The translations under genes and the position numbers were made by a program. The notes under the pieces are model-generated. The model was not told the DNA's origin, ran no database searches, and saw nothing but the letters and a program-made list of their open reading frames with translations. Below, one piece after another: positions 9,602-18,583 of a stretch of DNA of 64,000 nt (position 1 is the stretch's first letter; every line of letters begins with the position of its first letter). This DNA comes from Tamaricihabitans halophyticus. Its GTDB lineage: Bacteria; Actinomycetota; Actinomycetes; Mycobacteriales; Pseudonocardiaceae. The stretch lies in NCBI RefSeq assembly GCF_004340875.1, contig NZ_SLXQ01000001.1:558001-622000 (forward strand), in the 5' to 3' direction.

Positions 9602-10828
9602 TCAGCCGGCGACCAGGGTAGCGATCAACACGATCGCGACGAGCGCGACCGCTCCAGCGAGGATGGCGACAACCCACTTGCGGGCATTCGATTCGGCCTG
9701 CGGCGCGCCGTGCGCCTGCCGGATCGGCGGCTGGGAGGGCATCGGTGGTCGCGGCGGCATACCGCCCGGCTGGTTCGGGTGCTGCTGGGCGAGCGGCTGG
9801 TGCGCCGGAAACGAGCCACTTGGTGGATGGGCGCCGGATGCGCCTGGCTGACCAGCTGGCCCCTGGGCCGACGGTTGCGCGGTTGGCTGCGGTCCGGAAG
9901 ACGGTCCGTAGTTGACCCCCGCTGGCGGGGAAACGGGCGCCATGATGTCGGTATGCGAAGCACGGCCCGCCTGCTCGGGCGCTTCCGGTGAATCCGCGGC
10001 CTCGCCAAGCGCGGCACGGGCGGCGGCGATCAGTTCCGCGCAGCCGCCGTAACGCGCGTCCGGCTCCTTGCTCATCCCGCGCCGCACCACGTCGTCGATC
10101 GCTGACGGTAGCGCGACCACCCGCGAAACGGCAGGTGGATCCAGCGTTAGATGCCCTTTGATCACATCCTGCACATCGCCCTGATACGGCGGCCGACCGG
10201 TACAGCAGGCGAACAACATGCAGGCGAGGGAGTATGCGTCGGCCCTGCCGTCCACCGGTTCGCCGCGCAGATGTTCGGGCGCGGCGTAGGTGGGTGAGCC
10301 GAGGAAATCTCCGGTGCGCGTCCGGTGGCCGGTGACCCCACGTCTGGTCAACCCGAAGTCGCCGAGATAGATGTGTTCCTTACTCGACTCCATGCTGGTG
10401 ACAAACACGTTCGCCGGCTTGAGATCGAGGTGCACCAACCCCCGGCCGTGCAGCGTGTCCAGCGCCTCGGCGATCTGGCCGAGCAGCGCGAGCGTGCGCC
10501 GCGGCGCCAGCGGACCACCGTTGATCAGGCCGGCCAGATCGGGGCCGTCGACCAGACGCATCGCGATGTAGAGCTTGCCGTCCACATCCCCGAAGTCATA
10601 GAGCGGGACGACGTTGGGGTGGTCGATGGCGGAGGTATTACGGGCCTCGTCGACGAATCGCTCGCGAAATTCCGCGTCCCCACCAAGGTGCTCACCGATC
10701 ACCTTTAACGCGACCTTGCGGCCCAGCCGGACGTCAGTGGCTCGATACATCACACTCATGCCACCGCGGCCGAGCACCCCGTCGATGCGGTAATGCCCTA
10801 GGCGGGTTCCGGTGAGGTCCTCCGACAC
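9602..10828 (-). CDS. Membrane-anchored serine/threonine protein kinase
   Basis: 408 residues. The kinase domain (about 11-275) has the P-loop GRGGMSVMY, the VALKV lysine (about K42), DFG at 157-159 and APE at 183-185. The catalytic loop reads HLDLKPANV: the usual HRD arginine is Leu, so this is a non-RD kinase, although the catalytic Asp135 is kept. A Pro/Gln/Gly-rich linker (about 285-380) leads to one C-terminal membrane helix with almost no extracellular part. It resembles the Pkn kinases of actinobacteria but lacks a sensor domain such as PASTA. GTG 10828 was chosen because it gives the compact start 'MSEDLTGTRLGHYRI'; upstream in-frame sequence looks non-coding. Confidence 0.92.
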   Translation of the reverse strand: MSEDLTGTRLGHYRIDGVLGRGGMSVMYRATDVRLGRKVALKVIGEHLGGDAEFRERFVDEARNTSAIDHPNVVPLYDFGDVDGKLYIAMRLVDGPDLAGLINGGPLAPRRTLALLGQIAEALDTLHGRGLVHLDLKPANVFVTSMESSKEHIYLGDFGLTRRGVTGHRTRTGDFLGSPTYAAPEHLRGEPVDGRADAYSLACMLFACCTGRPPYQGDVQDVIKGHLTLDPPAVSRVVALPSAIDDVVRRGMSKEPDARYGGCAELIAAARAALGEAADSPEAPEQAGRASHTDIMAPVSPPAGVNYGPSSGPQPTAQPSAQGPAGQPGASGAHPPSGSFPAHQPLAQQHPNQPGGMPPRPPMPSQPPIRQAHGAPQAESNARKWVVAILAGAVALVAIVLIATLVAG

Positions 10829-10975
10829 GCAGCGCAGCCTAGCGCGCACCGAGCCACACCGATGTGAAGTGGGCCGGATAACGAAGGCCCGGCCCGGCGT
10901 GATCCCGTCACGTCGAGCCGAGCCATCCGTCAAATACGCAAACGGTCAAGGGCGCAATGCCCTAACAATGCGCAC

Positions 10976-11179
10976 TCAGACCTTGCGGACGTCAGCCGCC
11001 TGGCTCCGGCCATCACGACCGGCCTGAACCTCGAATTCCACCCGGTCTCCCTCGGTCAGGGTGCGGAACCCGTCCATCTGGATCGCGGAGTAATGGACGA
11101 AAACGTCCGGACCTTCGGGGGATTCAATGAATCCATAACCCTTTTCCGAGTTAAACCATTTGACCGTGCCGACAGCCAC
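10976..11179 (-). CDS. Cold-shock protein (CspA family)
   Basis: A 67-aa single cold-shock domain that binds single-stranded RNA/DNA. It contains RNP1 'KGYGFI' and RNP2 'VFVHY', both needed for nucleic-acid binding. The GTG start ([10 protein letters not shown]) is preceded by a strong AGGAGG (11185-11190). Length and sequence are typical of actinobacterial CspA/CspB. A weak hairpin AGGGC-N5-GCCCT at 10949-10963 lies behind the stop and may help end transcription. The AIM24 gene is upstream on the same strand. Confidence 0.95.
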   Translation of the reverse strand: MAVGTVKWFNSEKGYGFIESPEGPDVFVHYSAIQMDGFRTLTEGDRVEFEVQAGRDGRSQAADVRKV

Positions 11180-11333
11180 GGCGTCCTCCTTGAGATATCG
11201 AACACGGCGCCGCGCGGGCACCGCTTGAAGCACCGGCAACGCTACCCGAACTGGGAGCCACAGACAGCCCTCTCGGCTGCGGCTTTTTGAGTGATCAACG
11301 CCCGGCTGGAGCACGGAACAAAACCGGTGTGGG

Positions 11334-11924
11334 TTAGCGCGCCCTGGTTTGCAGCAGTACCTGTCCCGGGCCGGCGAAGTCGACCGCGAGGCCTTCACCG
11401 GTGCGCATGGACTGTGGCGCGGACTGATCAAGTGCGCGCAGCCTGCTCTGCACGCCTTCCGGATAACCCAGCAAATAGGCGGGCGAAACGGTGATCAATT
11501 CGCCCTGTTCGAGGGTGAGCATGTCGACCGCGCCATGGCTGGTCAGCACCAACCCACCCGCGCCACTCCAGTACTCGAGAAAGCCAGCGTCACTGCCGAA
11601 CAGGGGACGAAAACCCGACCAATGCGGATCGGAGCGCAGGCCCTTGGTCATCGCAAGCACGCTGTTGCGGGCAAGACACCAACCGGTGCGGCCATCCATT
11701 TCTAGCGGGTAGACATCCCCCGCGGCCGCCGGCGCGATGTCCACCCAGCCGCCGGCTTCGGGCGCGGTGTACACCGTCGAGACCGGGCGCTTGCCGGAGG
11801 TTTCCAGGGTGACGCCGTAACTGCTTGCCACCATCGCGCCCGTGTCCGAGCGGACCGCTTCACCCGAGGAGAGCAGCAACCGCACCACCCCGAAAGCGGG
11901 TCCATGCCGGGTGTGCACCTGCAC
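11334..11924 (-). CDS. AIM24 family protein
   Basis: About 196 residues of the AIM24/TRAP-like beta-helical family, named after a yeast mitochondrial protein; bacterial members are of unknown role. Repeated beta-rich segments such as '[21 protein letters not shown]' and a final '[19 protein letters not shown]' are the usual family ending, in which 'GPGxVxLQT' is diagnostic. GTG 11924 was chosen because GGAGGG lies 5 bases upstream. The region between it and the cold-shock gene (11180-11333) has no coding potential. Confidence 0.85.
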   Translation of the reverse strand: MQVHTRHGPAFGVVRLLLSSGEAVRSDTGAMVASSYGVTLETSGKRPVSTVYTAPEAGGWVDIAPAAAGDVYPLEMDGRTGWCLARNSVLAMTKGLRSDPHWSGFRPLFGSDAGFLEYWSGAGGLVLTSHGAVDMLTLEQGELITVSPAYLLGYPEGVQSRLRALDQSAPQSMRTGEGLAVDFAGPGQVLLQTRAR

Positions 11925-12060
11925 GCTGCCCTCCGTATTGCCTCGTGTCCCTCCGCAACCGCCCGCGCAGTGTGACACGAGGACCCCGCGGTGACATGCA
12001 TCACTCCCGTTTGGGTCATAGGTTGGCGTCCTGGATTGACCGCGCGGGCAGGATACAAAC

Positions 12061-13281
12061 GTGGCTAGCGAACCGATGAGCGTCTCCGATTACCGCACGA
12101 CCGTCCGCACCCTGCTCGGCGCCCAGCCGAGCAGCACTCGCGAGCTCGCGCACTGCCGTGGCCTGGTGCTTGCCGAGGAGGTGATCGCGCCCGTATCGCT
12201 ACCGCCGTTCGACAACTCGGCGATGGACGGCTATGCGGTCCGCGCGGTGGATGTGGCCGACGCGAACCAGGACAACCCGGTCGAGTTGCCCGTGACCACG
12301 GATATTCCGGCTGGACGCACCGAGGTGCCGCCACTGCTGCCAGGTACCGCGCACCGGATCATGACCGGGGCGCCACTGCCGCCGGGCGCGGATACCGTCG
12401 TGCAGGTCGAGCTCACCGATGGGGGCATCGAGCGAGTGCGAATCGACGGTTCGGCGCCGGTCGGCAAGCACCTGCGGCGCACCGGCGAGGACGTGATCGC
12501 GGGCAGCAAGATCCTCGAGCCCGGCACGGTGCTCGGGCCGGCACAGCTTGGCCTTGCCGCGGCGGTCGGGCTGCGTGACCTGCCGGTGCACCGACCGCCG
12601 AGGGTGCTGGTGCTGTCCACCGGCTCGGAGCTGGTCGCGCCGGGCGAGCCACTGTTGCCGGGGCAGATCTATGAGTCCAACTCGGTGATGCTGGCAAGTG
12701 CGCTACGCGAGGTTGGGTGCGAGGTGCGCGAACTGCGATTCGTGCCGGATGACGTGAGCGCGTTTCACGCGACATTGGCTCCCGAGCTTGATTCGGTGGA
12801 CCTGCTCGTCACTTCGGGTGGGGTGAGCGCGGGCGCCTTCGAGGTGGTCAAGGATGCGCTGAGCGGGCAGGGCGTGGAGTTCACGAAGGTCGCCGTGCAG
12901 CCGGGCGGGCCGCAGGGCTGCGGGCGGTATCAGGGTGTGCCGGTGGTGACGCTGCCCGGCAATCCGGTCAGCGCGCTGGTTTCCGTCGAGCTGTTCCTGC
13001 GGCCAGCGGTGCTCGGCTCGCTTGGTCACCGAAGCGTGCACCGTCGGCAGGTGCGGGCCCGCCTGACCAGCGCGTTGACCTCGCCGGGCGGTAAGGAGCA
13101 GTACCGCAGGGGGTTGTATCGGCCGCGGCTCGGCGAGGTGTCCGGCGAGGTTGGGCCGAGTGGCGGTCCCGGCTCGCATCTGCTCGCCTCGTTCGCGGCG
13201 GCGAACTGTCTGATCGCGATCGACAAGGAGACGACCGAGCTGGCCGAGGGCGCCGAGGTCGACGTGCTGTTGCTTGACTGA
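12061..13281 (+). CDS. moeA: Molybdopterin molybdotransferase MoeA
   Basis: 406 residues. MoeA inserts molybdate into adenylylated molybdopterin, releasing AMP, the last general step of molybdenum cofactor synthesis in the cytoplasm. The family motifs 'PPFDNSAMDGYAVRA' (about 42-56), 'IMTGAPLPPGADTVVQ', 'LSTGSELV', 'TSGGVSAG' and 'LPGNPVSALVS' all appear in order. GTG start. The gene stands alone with no other moa/mog genes in the window. In mycobacteria moeA2 is likewise near groEL2, psd and pssA. Confidence 0.95.
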   Translation: MASEPMSVSDYRTTVRTLLGAQPSSTRELAHCRGLVLAEEVIAPVSLPPFDNSAMDGYAVRAVDVADANQDNPVELPVTTDIPAGRTEVPPLLPGTAHRIMTGAPLPPGADTVVQVELTDGGIERVRIDGSAPVGKHLRRTGEDVIAGSKILEPGTVLGPAQLGLAAAVGLRDLPVHRPPRVLVLSTGSELVAPGEPLLPGQIYESNSVMLASALREVGCEVRELRFVPDDVSAFHATLAPELDSVDLLVTSGGVSAGAFEVVKDALSGQGVEFTKVAVQPGGPQGCGRYQGVPVVTLPGNPVSALVSVELFLRPAVLGSLGHRSVHRRQVRARLTSALTSPGGKEQYRRGLYRPRLGEVSGEVGPSGGPGSHLLASFAAANCLIAIDKETTELAEGAEVDVLLLD

Positions 13282-13315
13282 GCGGTATCGGCGGCCGAGG
13301 GCATATCCTGGCGGC

Positions 13316-13603
13316 GTGGGACCGATTAGTTGGATCATTTTCGGCGCGCTCGCTGGCTGGGCGGCCAATCTCGTCGTAGGCGGCCGCGATCGCCGGCCAC
13401 AGGGCTGCATCCTGAGCGTGCTCGTGGGTGTGCTCGGCGCGGCGCTTGGCGGGTTCATTTACACCGCTGCGACGGGGCGAGACCTGTCCTTCAGCTTCGA
13501 CTTCACGAGTTTCGGCGTCGCCGTACTTGGCGCGATCGGGCTGCTCGTAGTGGTCAGGCTGGTGCGCGGAATCGGCAGTGGACGCGGAAGTAACCGCTCG
13601 TAA
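13316..13603 (+). CDS. GlsB/YeaQ/YmgE family membrane protein
   Basis: 95 residues with three hydrophobic segments. The start 'MGPISWIIFGALAGWAANL' is the transglycosylase-associated/GlsB signature, followed by a short basic loop 'GRDRRPQGCI' and two further membrane helices. Members are small, stress-linked inner-membrane proteins of unclear function. GTG 13316 was chosen because upstream in-frame codons are unrelated to the family. The long hairpin at 13683-13723 follows. Confidence 0.85.
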   Translation: MGPISWIIFGALAGWAANLVVGGRDRRPQGCILSVLVGVLGAALGGFIYTAATGRDLSFSFDFTSFGVAVLGAIGLLVVVRLVRGIGSGRGSNRS

Positions 13604-13682
13604 TTCACCCATCACCGAACGGCATTGCTTGCCGGCGCGAGCCGGCCTAGACTGGTTGGCAGAGATCACATTTGTCGTGGTT

Positions 13683-13723
13683 CGTCTGGCGTGTGCGCCG
13701 TCGGGGGGCGCACACGCCAGACG
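13683..13723. terminator. Bidirectional terminator with a perfect 17-bp stem
   Basis: The arms 13683-13699 and 13707-13723 are perfectly complementary around a 7-base loop. The hairpin sits between convergent genes (the GlsB-type gene and the Gly/Pro-rich gene) and can serve both. Confidence 0.9.
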
Positions 13724-13750
13724 GATTTCACGTTTCCCGCGAACTGGTGG

Positions 13751-15049
13751 TTAGCGCGGCGGGTTGGGGTTCTCGCCGATGACGGGTGGCGCGGTCATCT
13801 CGTCGGTGCCGAAGGTGCCTTCCTTGTCGGGCTCCACCAGCCAGGTTTTGCGCTCGTGGTCCTCGTCTTGGGAGCCTTTGCCGCGTTGCCCGCCGGCCAT
13901 CGGGCCGCCGGCCATGCCGCCGCGGCCGGTGCTCGAGCCGGCCGCACCGGTCTTGGCGGCGGACTCGGCTGCCGCGGCGCCACCGGGGCCAGCACCGGTT
14001 TTCGCGCCAGCCCCCGGGGTGCCACCGCTCGCGCCGGGTCCACCGGTCAATCGGCCGGCCGCGCTACCGCCAGGGCCGCCGGCGACACCGCCACGGGCAC
14101 CGAACCCACGGCCGCTTCGGGTGGTGTCACCGCCCGCGCCGGCGGCGCCGCCGCCCATCAACGGGGCCATACCCATGCCGGGAACTCGTCCACCACCGGC
14201 GGACGTAGCGGGGCTGTTGTACCCGGCCGCGGCGGGACTCGCACCCTGGGTCGGTCCCACACCGGTCACCGAGCCAGGTGCACCCGGGCCGGCCGGACCA
14301 GGGCCACCGCTCACGCCCGGTGTGCCACCGACCGGCGACACACCCGGATTACCCGTCGCTGGCGGTACCCCACCCGGGGTGCCCGCGGTTGGGGTACTGG
14401 AGAACCCGGCCGTAGTAGTCGTGCCAGGGCTGTTGGTTTCGGGGAGCGCGGTGGACGTGTCGCCGACGGGTTCGGATGACGCCGATGGTGCCATGGAAAT
14501 GTCGCCGCCGAAGCCCGCGTAGCGCGGGAACTGCGTGGGGGCTTGGAATCCGGTGTCGTCACTGAAATCCGAGTATCGCTGATACCGCTCGACGTTTTCC
14601 TGTGCTTTGGCGTTGTGCTCCGAAACCGCCTTCTCCGTATCGGTATCCCACGGAGTCATCGAATCCCACACACCCGTTTCCGGCGGGTTGTCCGGCAGGT
14701 CGTGCATGGAATTGACCGTTTGCGAGAACGACGCACCCTGATTCTCGTGCAAACTGTGCGTAATCCCCAACGAGTCGGAAGCCTCCGCGCTCCCCTGAAT
14801 CAACGGTTTGGTGACCGAATTGGCTCCCTCGGCGGCCGAACCCTGCCAACCGGACTCAATCTTTCCCGCGACCCGCGCAATAATGTCGTTAACGTCGGTC
14901 TGTACCTGCTGCTGCTCCCGGGCAACCTCCCGCGCGGCGTCCATCGCGCCCGTGCCCGGGCCCGCTTTCAGGATCTTCGCCAGCTGCGGACCCGAAATCC
15001 CCGTTATCGCCGAAGCGAGCTGACCGAACAGTCCACCCTCACTCATCAC
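13751..15049 (-). CDS. WXG/PPE-like protein with long Gly/Pro-rich tail (putative ESX cargo)
   Basis: 432 residues. The first about 175 residues are helical and contain W-Q-G in 'ESGWQGSAAEGANS', the turn expected in WXG100/PPE-type ESX cargo. The rest (about 190-400) is a low-complexity Gly/Pro/Ala/Thr region, followed by a charged end with 'EDHERKTWLVEPDKEGTFGTDEMTAPPVIGENP'-type residues (shortened). The acidic/aromatic end resembles those of actinobacterial ESX-associated proteins. The gene overlaps the DUF3558 lipoprotein gene by 4 bases (ATGA), third in a three-gene operon. Secretion is inferred; no ESX machinery gene is in the window. Confidence 0.65.
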   Translation of the reverse strand: MMSEGGLFGQLASAITGISGPQLAKILKAGPGTGAMDAAREVAREQQQVQTDVNDIIARVAGKIESGWQGSAAEGANSVTKPLIQGSAEASDSLGITHSLHENQGASFSQTVNSMHDLPDNPPETGVWDSMTPWDTDTEKAVSEHNAKAQENVERYQRYSDFSDDTGFQAPTQFPRYAGFGGDISMAPSASSEPVGDTSTALPETNSPGTTTTAGFSSTPTAGTPGGVPPATGNPGVSPVGGTPGVSGGPGPAGPGAPGSVTGVGPTQGASPAAAGYNSPATSAGGGRVPGMGMAPLMGGGAAGAGGDTTRSGRGFGARGGVAGGPGGSAAGRLTGGPGASGGTPGAGAKTGAGPGGAAAAESAAKTGAAGSSTGRGGMAGGPMAGGQRGKGSQDEDHERKTWLVEPDKEGTFGTDEMTAPPVIGENPNPPR

Positions 15050-15654
15050 GCACCCCCAGCCTTCCAGGTTTCCACAACCATCTCGACCACCCGCCGAGTC
15101 GCCACACAGGGATCCTCTTTGCCTTCCTTGTTCAACGACTGGGTGATACTGATCTGCACAATCGACTCATCCGTCACCCCAACCGCGACATCGCAACGAG
15201 TAATATTCTCAGGGTTGTCTGTGGCTCGAGCGACTAACGGATAGCCCCGGACCGGTTCCATTGGTTCAAAGTAGGCATGCTGGTCCCGGTTCGCGTACTC
15301 CTGCGCCATGCCCTTCGCGCCCTTAACGGTGTAGTACACGGAGACGGAGGCGACCCCATCCGACTTCCAGCGACACACCGGGCCGAAGATGTCGTCTTTC
15401 GCCTCGCCGGTGGTGTTCACGCCGAGATCGTCGAGTTGGGATACAGTCAATGAACTGCAAGGATCCTGCTCGAATTTCGCCAGATCTAGCGGATCTTGCA
15501 CCTTTGGAACCTCGTCGCCAGGTTGCTCAGCCGCCGACGAACTCGGAGGATTCTCAGCCGTGTCCACCGGTTGGCCAGCTTCGGTCTGCGTACAACCCGC
15601 CACTGCAGTGGCACACACGGCCACCACACCCGCTACGGTCGCCGCTATTCGCAC
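15046..15654 (-). CDS. DUF3558 lipoprotein
   Basis: 202 residues. The signal peptide ends in a lipobox ('AVAGC', Cys about 21), then a Ser/Pro-rich spacer (about 25-50) and the DUF3558 domain with its paired cysteines in 'DPCSSLT', 'GPVCRW', 'TRCDVAV' and 'DPCVATRR'. DUF3558 proteins are surface lipoproteins found in Pseudonocardiaceae and relatives, often next to WXG/PPE-like genes; their role is unknown. It is the middle gene of the operon, overlapping the downstream gene by 4 bases and lying directly after the upstream one. Confidence 0.88.
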   Translation of the reverse strand: MRIAATVAGVVAVCATAVAGCTQTEAGQPVDTAENPPSSSAAEQPGDEVPKVQDPLDLAKFEQDPCSSLTVSQLDDLGVNTTGEAKDDIFGPVCRWKSDGVASVSVYYTVKGAKGMAQEYANRDQHAYFEPMEPVRGYPLVARATDNPENITRCDVAVGVTDESIVQISITQSLNKEGKEDPCVATRRVVEMVVETWKAGGA

Positions 15655-16125
15655 CTAAATTTCCTCTCCGGAATCACCGAACGAGCCCTTCGCGTCTTGC
15701 TCAGTCCTCAGATACTCCGGAAGCGCCTCTTCAACGGCTTTCAGGAAGGTCCGGACGACGTTGATTTGCTGCGGCAACGAGTGCTCGGCGTAATCCCGAC
15801 CCGAGTCCTCCAAGATGCCAGCCACCTTGACGCTTGCTGGATCATCAGCCGGCGGCGTGATGCTCGCGAGGACACGCGCATTCTCCTGTAAAGGCTCAAG
15901 CTTATCCAGCGCCATGCGCAGATCGTCGCGGATGCTGATCAGGTCAGCTTCGCTGAACTCGAAATGCCCACCGGCCGGCTTCGGGTTACTCGCGTTCTGG
16001 CCGGAATGACCGAACGGGTTCAGCCCGATCGCCGCCCCCAACGCCACGCCAGCTGGACCACCAACAGCACCACCTGCGGCCGCACCAACGGCGGCCCCGG
16101 CAGCCGCACCAACCTCATCAGTCAT
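15655..16125 (-). CDS. Small alanine/glycine-rich protein, first gene of the ESX-cargo operon
   Basis: 156 residues, function not recognised. It starts with an Ala/Gly-rich, glycine-zipper-like stretch (about 5-38), then a helical region ('FSEADLISIRDDLRMALDKLEP', cut here) similar in feel to EspC/WXG100 helices, and an acidic end. ATG 16125 has a strong GGAGGAAG ribosome site. It is followed with one base spacing by the DUF3558 gene, so it is translated with it. The operon layout small helical protein - DUF3558 lipoprotein - WXG/PPE-like protein recurs in this family of actinobacteria, as far as I recall. Confidence 0.65.
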   Translation of the reverse strand: MTDEVGAAAGAAVGAAAGGAVGGPAGVALGAAIGLNPFGHSGQNASNPKPAGGHFEFSEADLISIRDDLRMALDKLEPLQENARVLASITPPADDPASVKVAGILEDSGRDYAEHSLPQQINVVRTFLKAVEEALPEYLRTEQDAKGSFGDSGEEI

Positions 16126-16230
16126 ACCCGTACTTCCTCCCGCACCCGCGCGATGGCGGACCGTAACCCCGTCATCACGCAAGCTACCAGCCCAGATCGG
16201 CGCCGTGGGGCAAAATGCTCGCCTTCGCAT

Positions 16231-16747
16231 TCGACGATCACGCGCCCCGGTTAGCCGCGCAACTCCTACATTCCTAGCTATGCGGGAGCGAGATTCCTAG
16301 CTATGCGGGAGCGAGGAAGATCAGCTCCGGCGTCCCTCATCGGGGCGTAGACGATTCCCGCCGACTGCCAGCCGAGGCGCGCCACCGCAGGCGTGCGCCG
16401 CCCCGTGCATTCTCAGCGACCATCAGCATCGCGACGAAGGCCTGCCCGAAAAGCCGTACTCGGTCACGCAGTAGCCGCTCACCTCTCCCGCTGACTGCGC
16501 TGGCGTATTCCGAATGCGTTGCGCATATCGACGTACCGCGCCACCCTGCATGAACTCCGAGCAGACCGTCACCAGAATATTACGAACCGTGCATCGTCGT
16601 GCCGCGCCGAATGCGCCCTATCCACGCTGGCCGCTTTCTGGCGCTGACGGCGACTCGCGTAGCGTGTGCCGCGCTGTTTCACGGACAATGCGGTAGACGC
16701 CGCCGCACACCGGTAGGTGCGGCCCCGGAAGGCGGATCGACGAGTAG
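16231..16747. other. Gene-poor stretch upstream of psd
   Basis: No supported gene in about 500 bases. It holds a perfect 23-bp tandem duplication (16270-16315). Short open frames on both strands lack ribosome sites and recognisable products. The divergent promoters of psd and the ESX-cargo operon must lie here. Confidence 0.6.
16270..16315. repeat. Perfect 23-bp tandem duplication
   Basis: Two adjacent identical units (16270-16292 and 16293-16315), each starting ATTCCTAGCTATGCGG. A recent slippage or a doubled protein-binding site are both possible. Confidence 0.9.
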
Positions 16748-17551
16748 ATGAGTTCTGCACCCAGTGGCGACTTGCCAGCTGACAACGATTCCTTCATCGA
16801 TAAAGAAGGCATCGACAAAGAGCAGCCGCGGCCCGGCTCGCATCTAGGGCACCTTGTCCAGCTGAGCAAGGAGATGGTGCCACCGATGCACCCGGCTGGA
16901 CGGCCGTTCGTACTCGGGGCCGCGCTCGGCACCCTGCTACTTCGCCGCTTCTCCCGGATCGCCGGCATCCTCGGCGCCATCACCACGGCTTGGGTCGCCT
17001 GGTTCTTCCGCGAGCCGCGCAGGGTCGCTCCGGAACGCGCCGGTGCCGTCGCCGCCCCGGCCGACGGCACCGTTGCCGAGATCGTGGACGCGCCCCCACC
17101 AGCCGAGCTGGGTATCGGCACCGCGCCGATGCGCCGGATCAGCGTCTTCCTCTCGGTATTCGACGTGCATGTGCAGCGCATCCCGATGACCGGCGAGGTC
17201 ACCGATGTGCGGTACCGCCCAGGCAAGTTCCTCTCCGCCGATCTGGACAAGGCGAGCGAGGAAAACGAGCGCAACACCCTGCTGCTGACCACCGAAACGG
17301 GTGAACAGCTGGTCGTGGTCCAGATCGCCGGGCTGGTCGCTAGGCGGATTCGCTGCGACGTGGCGGCCGGTGCCCGAGTGGGGCGCGGCGAAACCTACGG
17401 CTTGATCCGGTTCGGCTCCCGGGTCGACACCTACCTCCCGCTGGACTCGCGCGTGCTCGTACACGCCGGACAGCGCACCATCGGTGGGGAAACAGTGCTC
17501 GCCGAACTGCCGATCACCGGAACCTCGGCGGCGAACGGGACGGATGGCTGA
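16748..17551 (+). CDS. psd: Phosphatidylserine decarboxylase
   Basis: 267 residues. Converts phosphatidylserine to phosphatidylethanolamine at the membrane, using a pyruvoyl group made by self-cleavage. The cleavage site is F-G-S at 222-224 ('RFGSRVDTYLP'), giving a large beta and a small alpha subunit; 'FLSVFDVHVQRIPMTG' (about 134-149) is the conserved substrate region and 'PADGTV' is also typical. A hydrophobic segment (about 55-88) anchors it. It overlaps pssA by 8 bases, so substrate-making and substrate-using enzymes are translated together, as in mycobacteria. Confidence 0.95.
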   Translation: MSSAPSGDLPADNDSFIDKEGIDKEQPRPGSHLGHLVQLSKEMVPPMHPAGRPFVLGAALGTLLLRRFSRIAGILGAITTAWVAWFFREPRRVAPERAGAVAAPADGTVAEIVDAPPPAELGIGTAPMRRISVFLSVFDVHVQRIPMTGEVTDVRYRPGKFLSADLDKASEENERNTLLLTTETGEQLVVVQIAGLVARRIRCDVAAGARVGRGETYGLIRFGSRVDTYLPLDSRVLVHAGQRTIGGETVLAELPITGTSAANGTDG

Positions 17552-18533
17552 AATGGCCCGCACCGCACCGGGCGTACGACTACTGCCGAACGCGATCACC
17601 GTACTGGCGCTGTGCGCCGGCCTTTCCGCCGTACAGTTCGCGCTCGCCAACAACTACGAGCTGGCGATCGCGGCGATCGTAGTGGCCGCGGTGCTGGACG
17701 GGCTGGACGGCAGAATCGCCCGGCTGCTCGATGCGACCAGCAAGATGGGCGAGGAGCTGGACTCACTCTCCGATGCGGTGTCCTTCGGGGTCGCCCCCGC
17801 GCTGGTGCTCTATGTCTGGATCCTGCACGACTACCGGGTCGGCTGGATCGTCGCGCTGATTTTCGCGGTGTGCATGGTGCTGCGGCTTGCCCGATTCAAC
17901 ACCCTGCTCGACGACACCGAAAAACCGGTGTTCACCAAGGAGTTCTTCGTCGGCGTGCCCGCACCGGCCGGCGGCCTACTCGCACTGCTGCCGCTGATGC
18001 TGAGCATGCAGATCGGCGACGGCTGGTGGTCCGGTCAGATCGCCGTGCACGTGTGGACCATCGGGATCGCGATGCTGCTGATCAGCAGGGTGCCCACGCT
18101 TTCGGTGAAGACCGCGAAGGTGCCGGCGAAGGCGGTGGCACCACTACTGGTCGGCGTGGGGCTACTCGCCGCGGCGATCATCCAGTTCCCGATGACCGCG
18201 CTGACCATCGTGGCGCTGCTCTACGTCGCGCATATCCCGTACGCGGTGCGCAGGTACCGGTGGCTGGCCAACCACCCAGAGGTATGGGACGTACCACCGA
18301 AGGAGCGCAGGGCGATCCGCCGCAAGCGCAGCGCGAACCGGCTGGGGCTGCGTTCACCACTGCGTGGCCGGGTAGCCGGGGCAGCACGCAGGGCAGTACG
18401 CCGGCCACGGGGTAGGGAGCAGGCGCATATGCCGGAAACCACCGTGCGCCCAGGAGCCCAGCAGCCGGTAACCAGGGAACACAAGCGCCGCTCCTGGCGG
18501 CGGACCGGGCTGCGGCGCAACAACAACCCCTAG
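17544..18533 (+). CDS. pssA: CDP-diacylglycerol-serine O-phosphatidyltransferase
   Basis: About 329 residues, a membrane enzyme making phosphatidylserine from CDP-diacylglycerol and serine. The CDP-alcohol phosphotransferase motif D-G-x2-A-R-x8-G-x3-D-x3-D is complete in 'DGRIARLLDATSKMGEELDS' and the following LSD. About eight membrane helices follow; the last 90 residues are basic and low-complexity, longer than in many homologues. ATG 17544 overlaps the psd stop; ATG 17553 is also possible. Repeat copy C lies over its stop codon. Confidence 0.95.
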   Translation: MAEMARTAPGVRLLPNAITVLALCAGLSAVQFALANNYELAIAAIVVAAVLDGLDGRIARLLDATSKMGEELDSLSDAVSFGVAPALVLYVWILHDYRVGWIVALIFAVCMVLRLARFNTLLDDTEKPVFTKEFFVGVPAPAGGLLALLPLMLSMQIGDGWWSGQIAVHVWTIGIAMLLISRVPTLSVKTAKVPAKAVAPLLVGVGLLAAAIIQFPMTALTIVALLYVAHIPYAVRRYRWLANHPEVWDVPPKERRAIRRKRSANRLGLRSPLRGRVAGAARRAVRRPRGREQAHMPETTVRPGAQQPVTREHKRRSWRRTGLRRNNNP

Positions 18534-18549
18534 AGAACAACGCGGTCAC
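18526..18549 (+). repeat. Intergenic repeat copy C
   Basis: A divergent copy (ACCCCTAGAGAACAACGCGG, then TCAC) that includes the pssA stop codon. It carries a small insertion relative to copies A, B and D. Confidence 0.45.
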
Positions 18550-18583
18550 GGGGCGCGCTCGCCAGCAGCGATAGGGTGGGCGC

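Noticed and set aside
11265-11290. Small CAGCC/GGCTG hairpin with T5 on the plus strand
   Set aside because: It faces the wrong way: no plus-strand gene ends there, as the cold-shock and AIM24 genes are both on the minus strand.
16514-16760. Short open frames between the ESX-cargo operon and psd
   Set aside because: No ribosome sites or recognisable products, and they oppose each other. Treated as non-coding.
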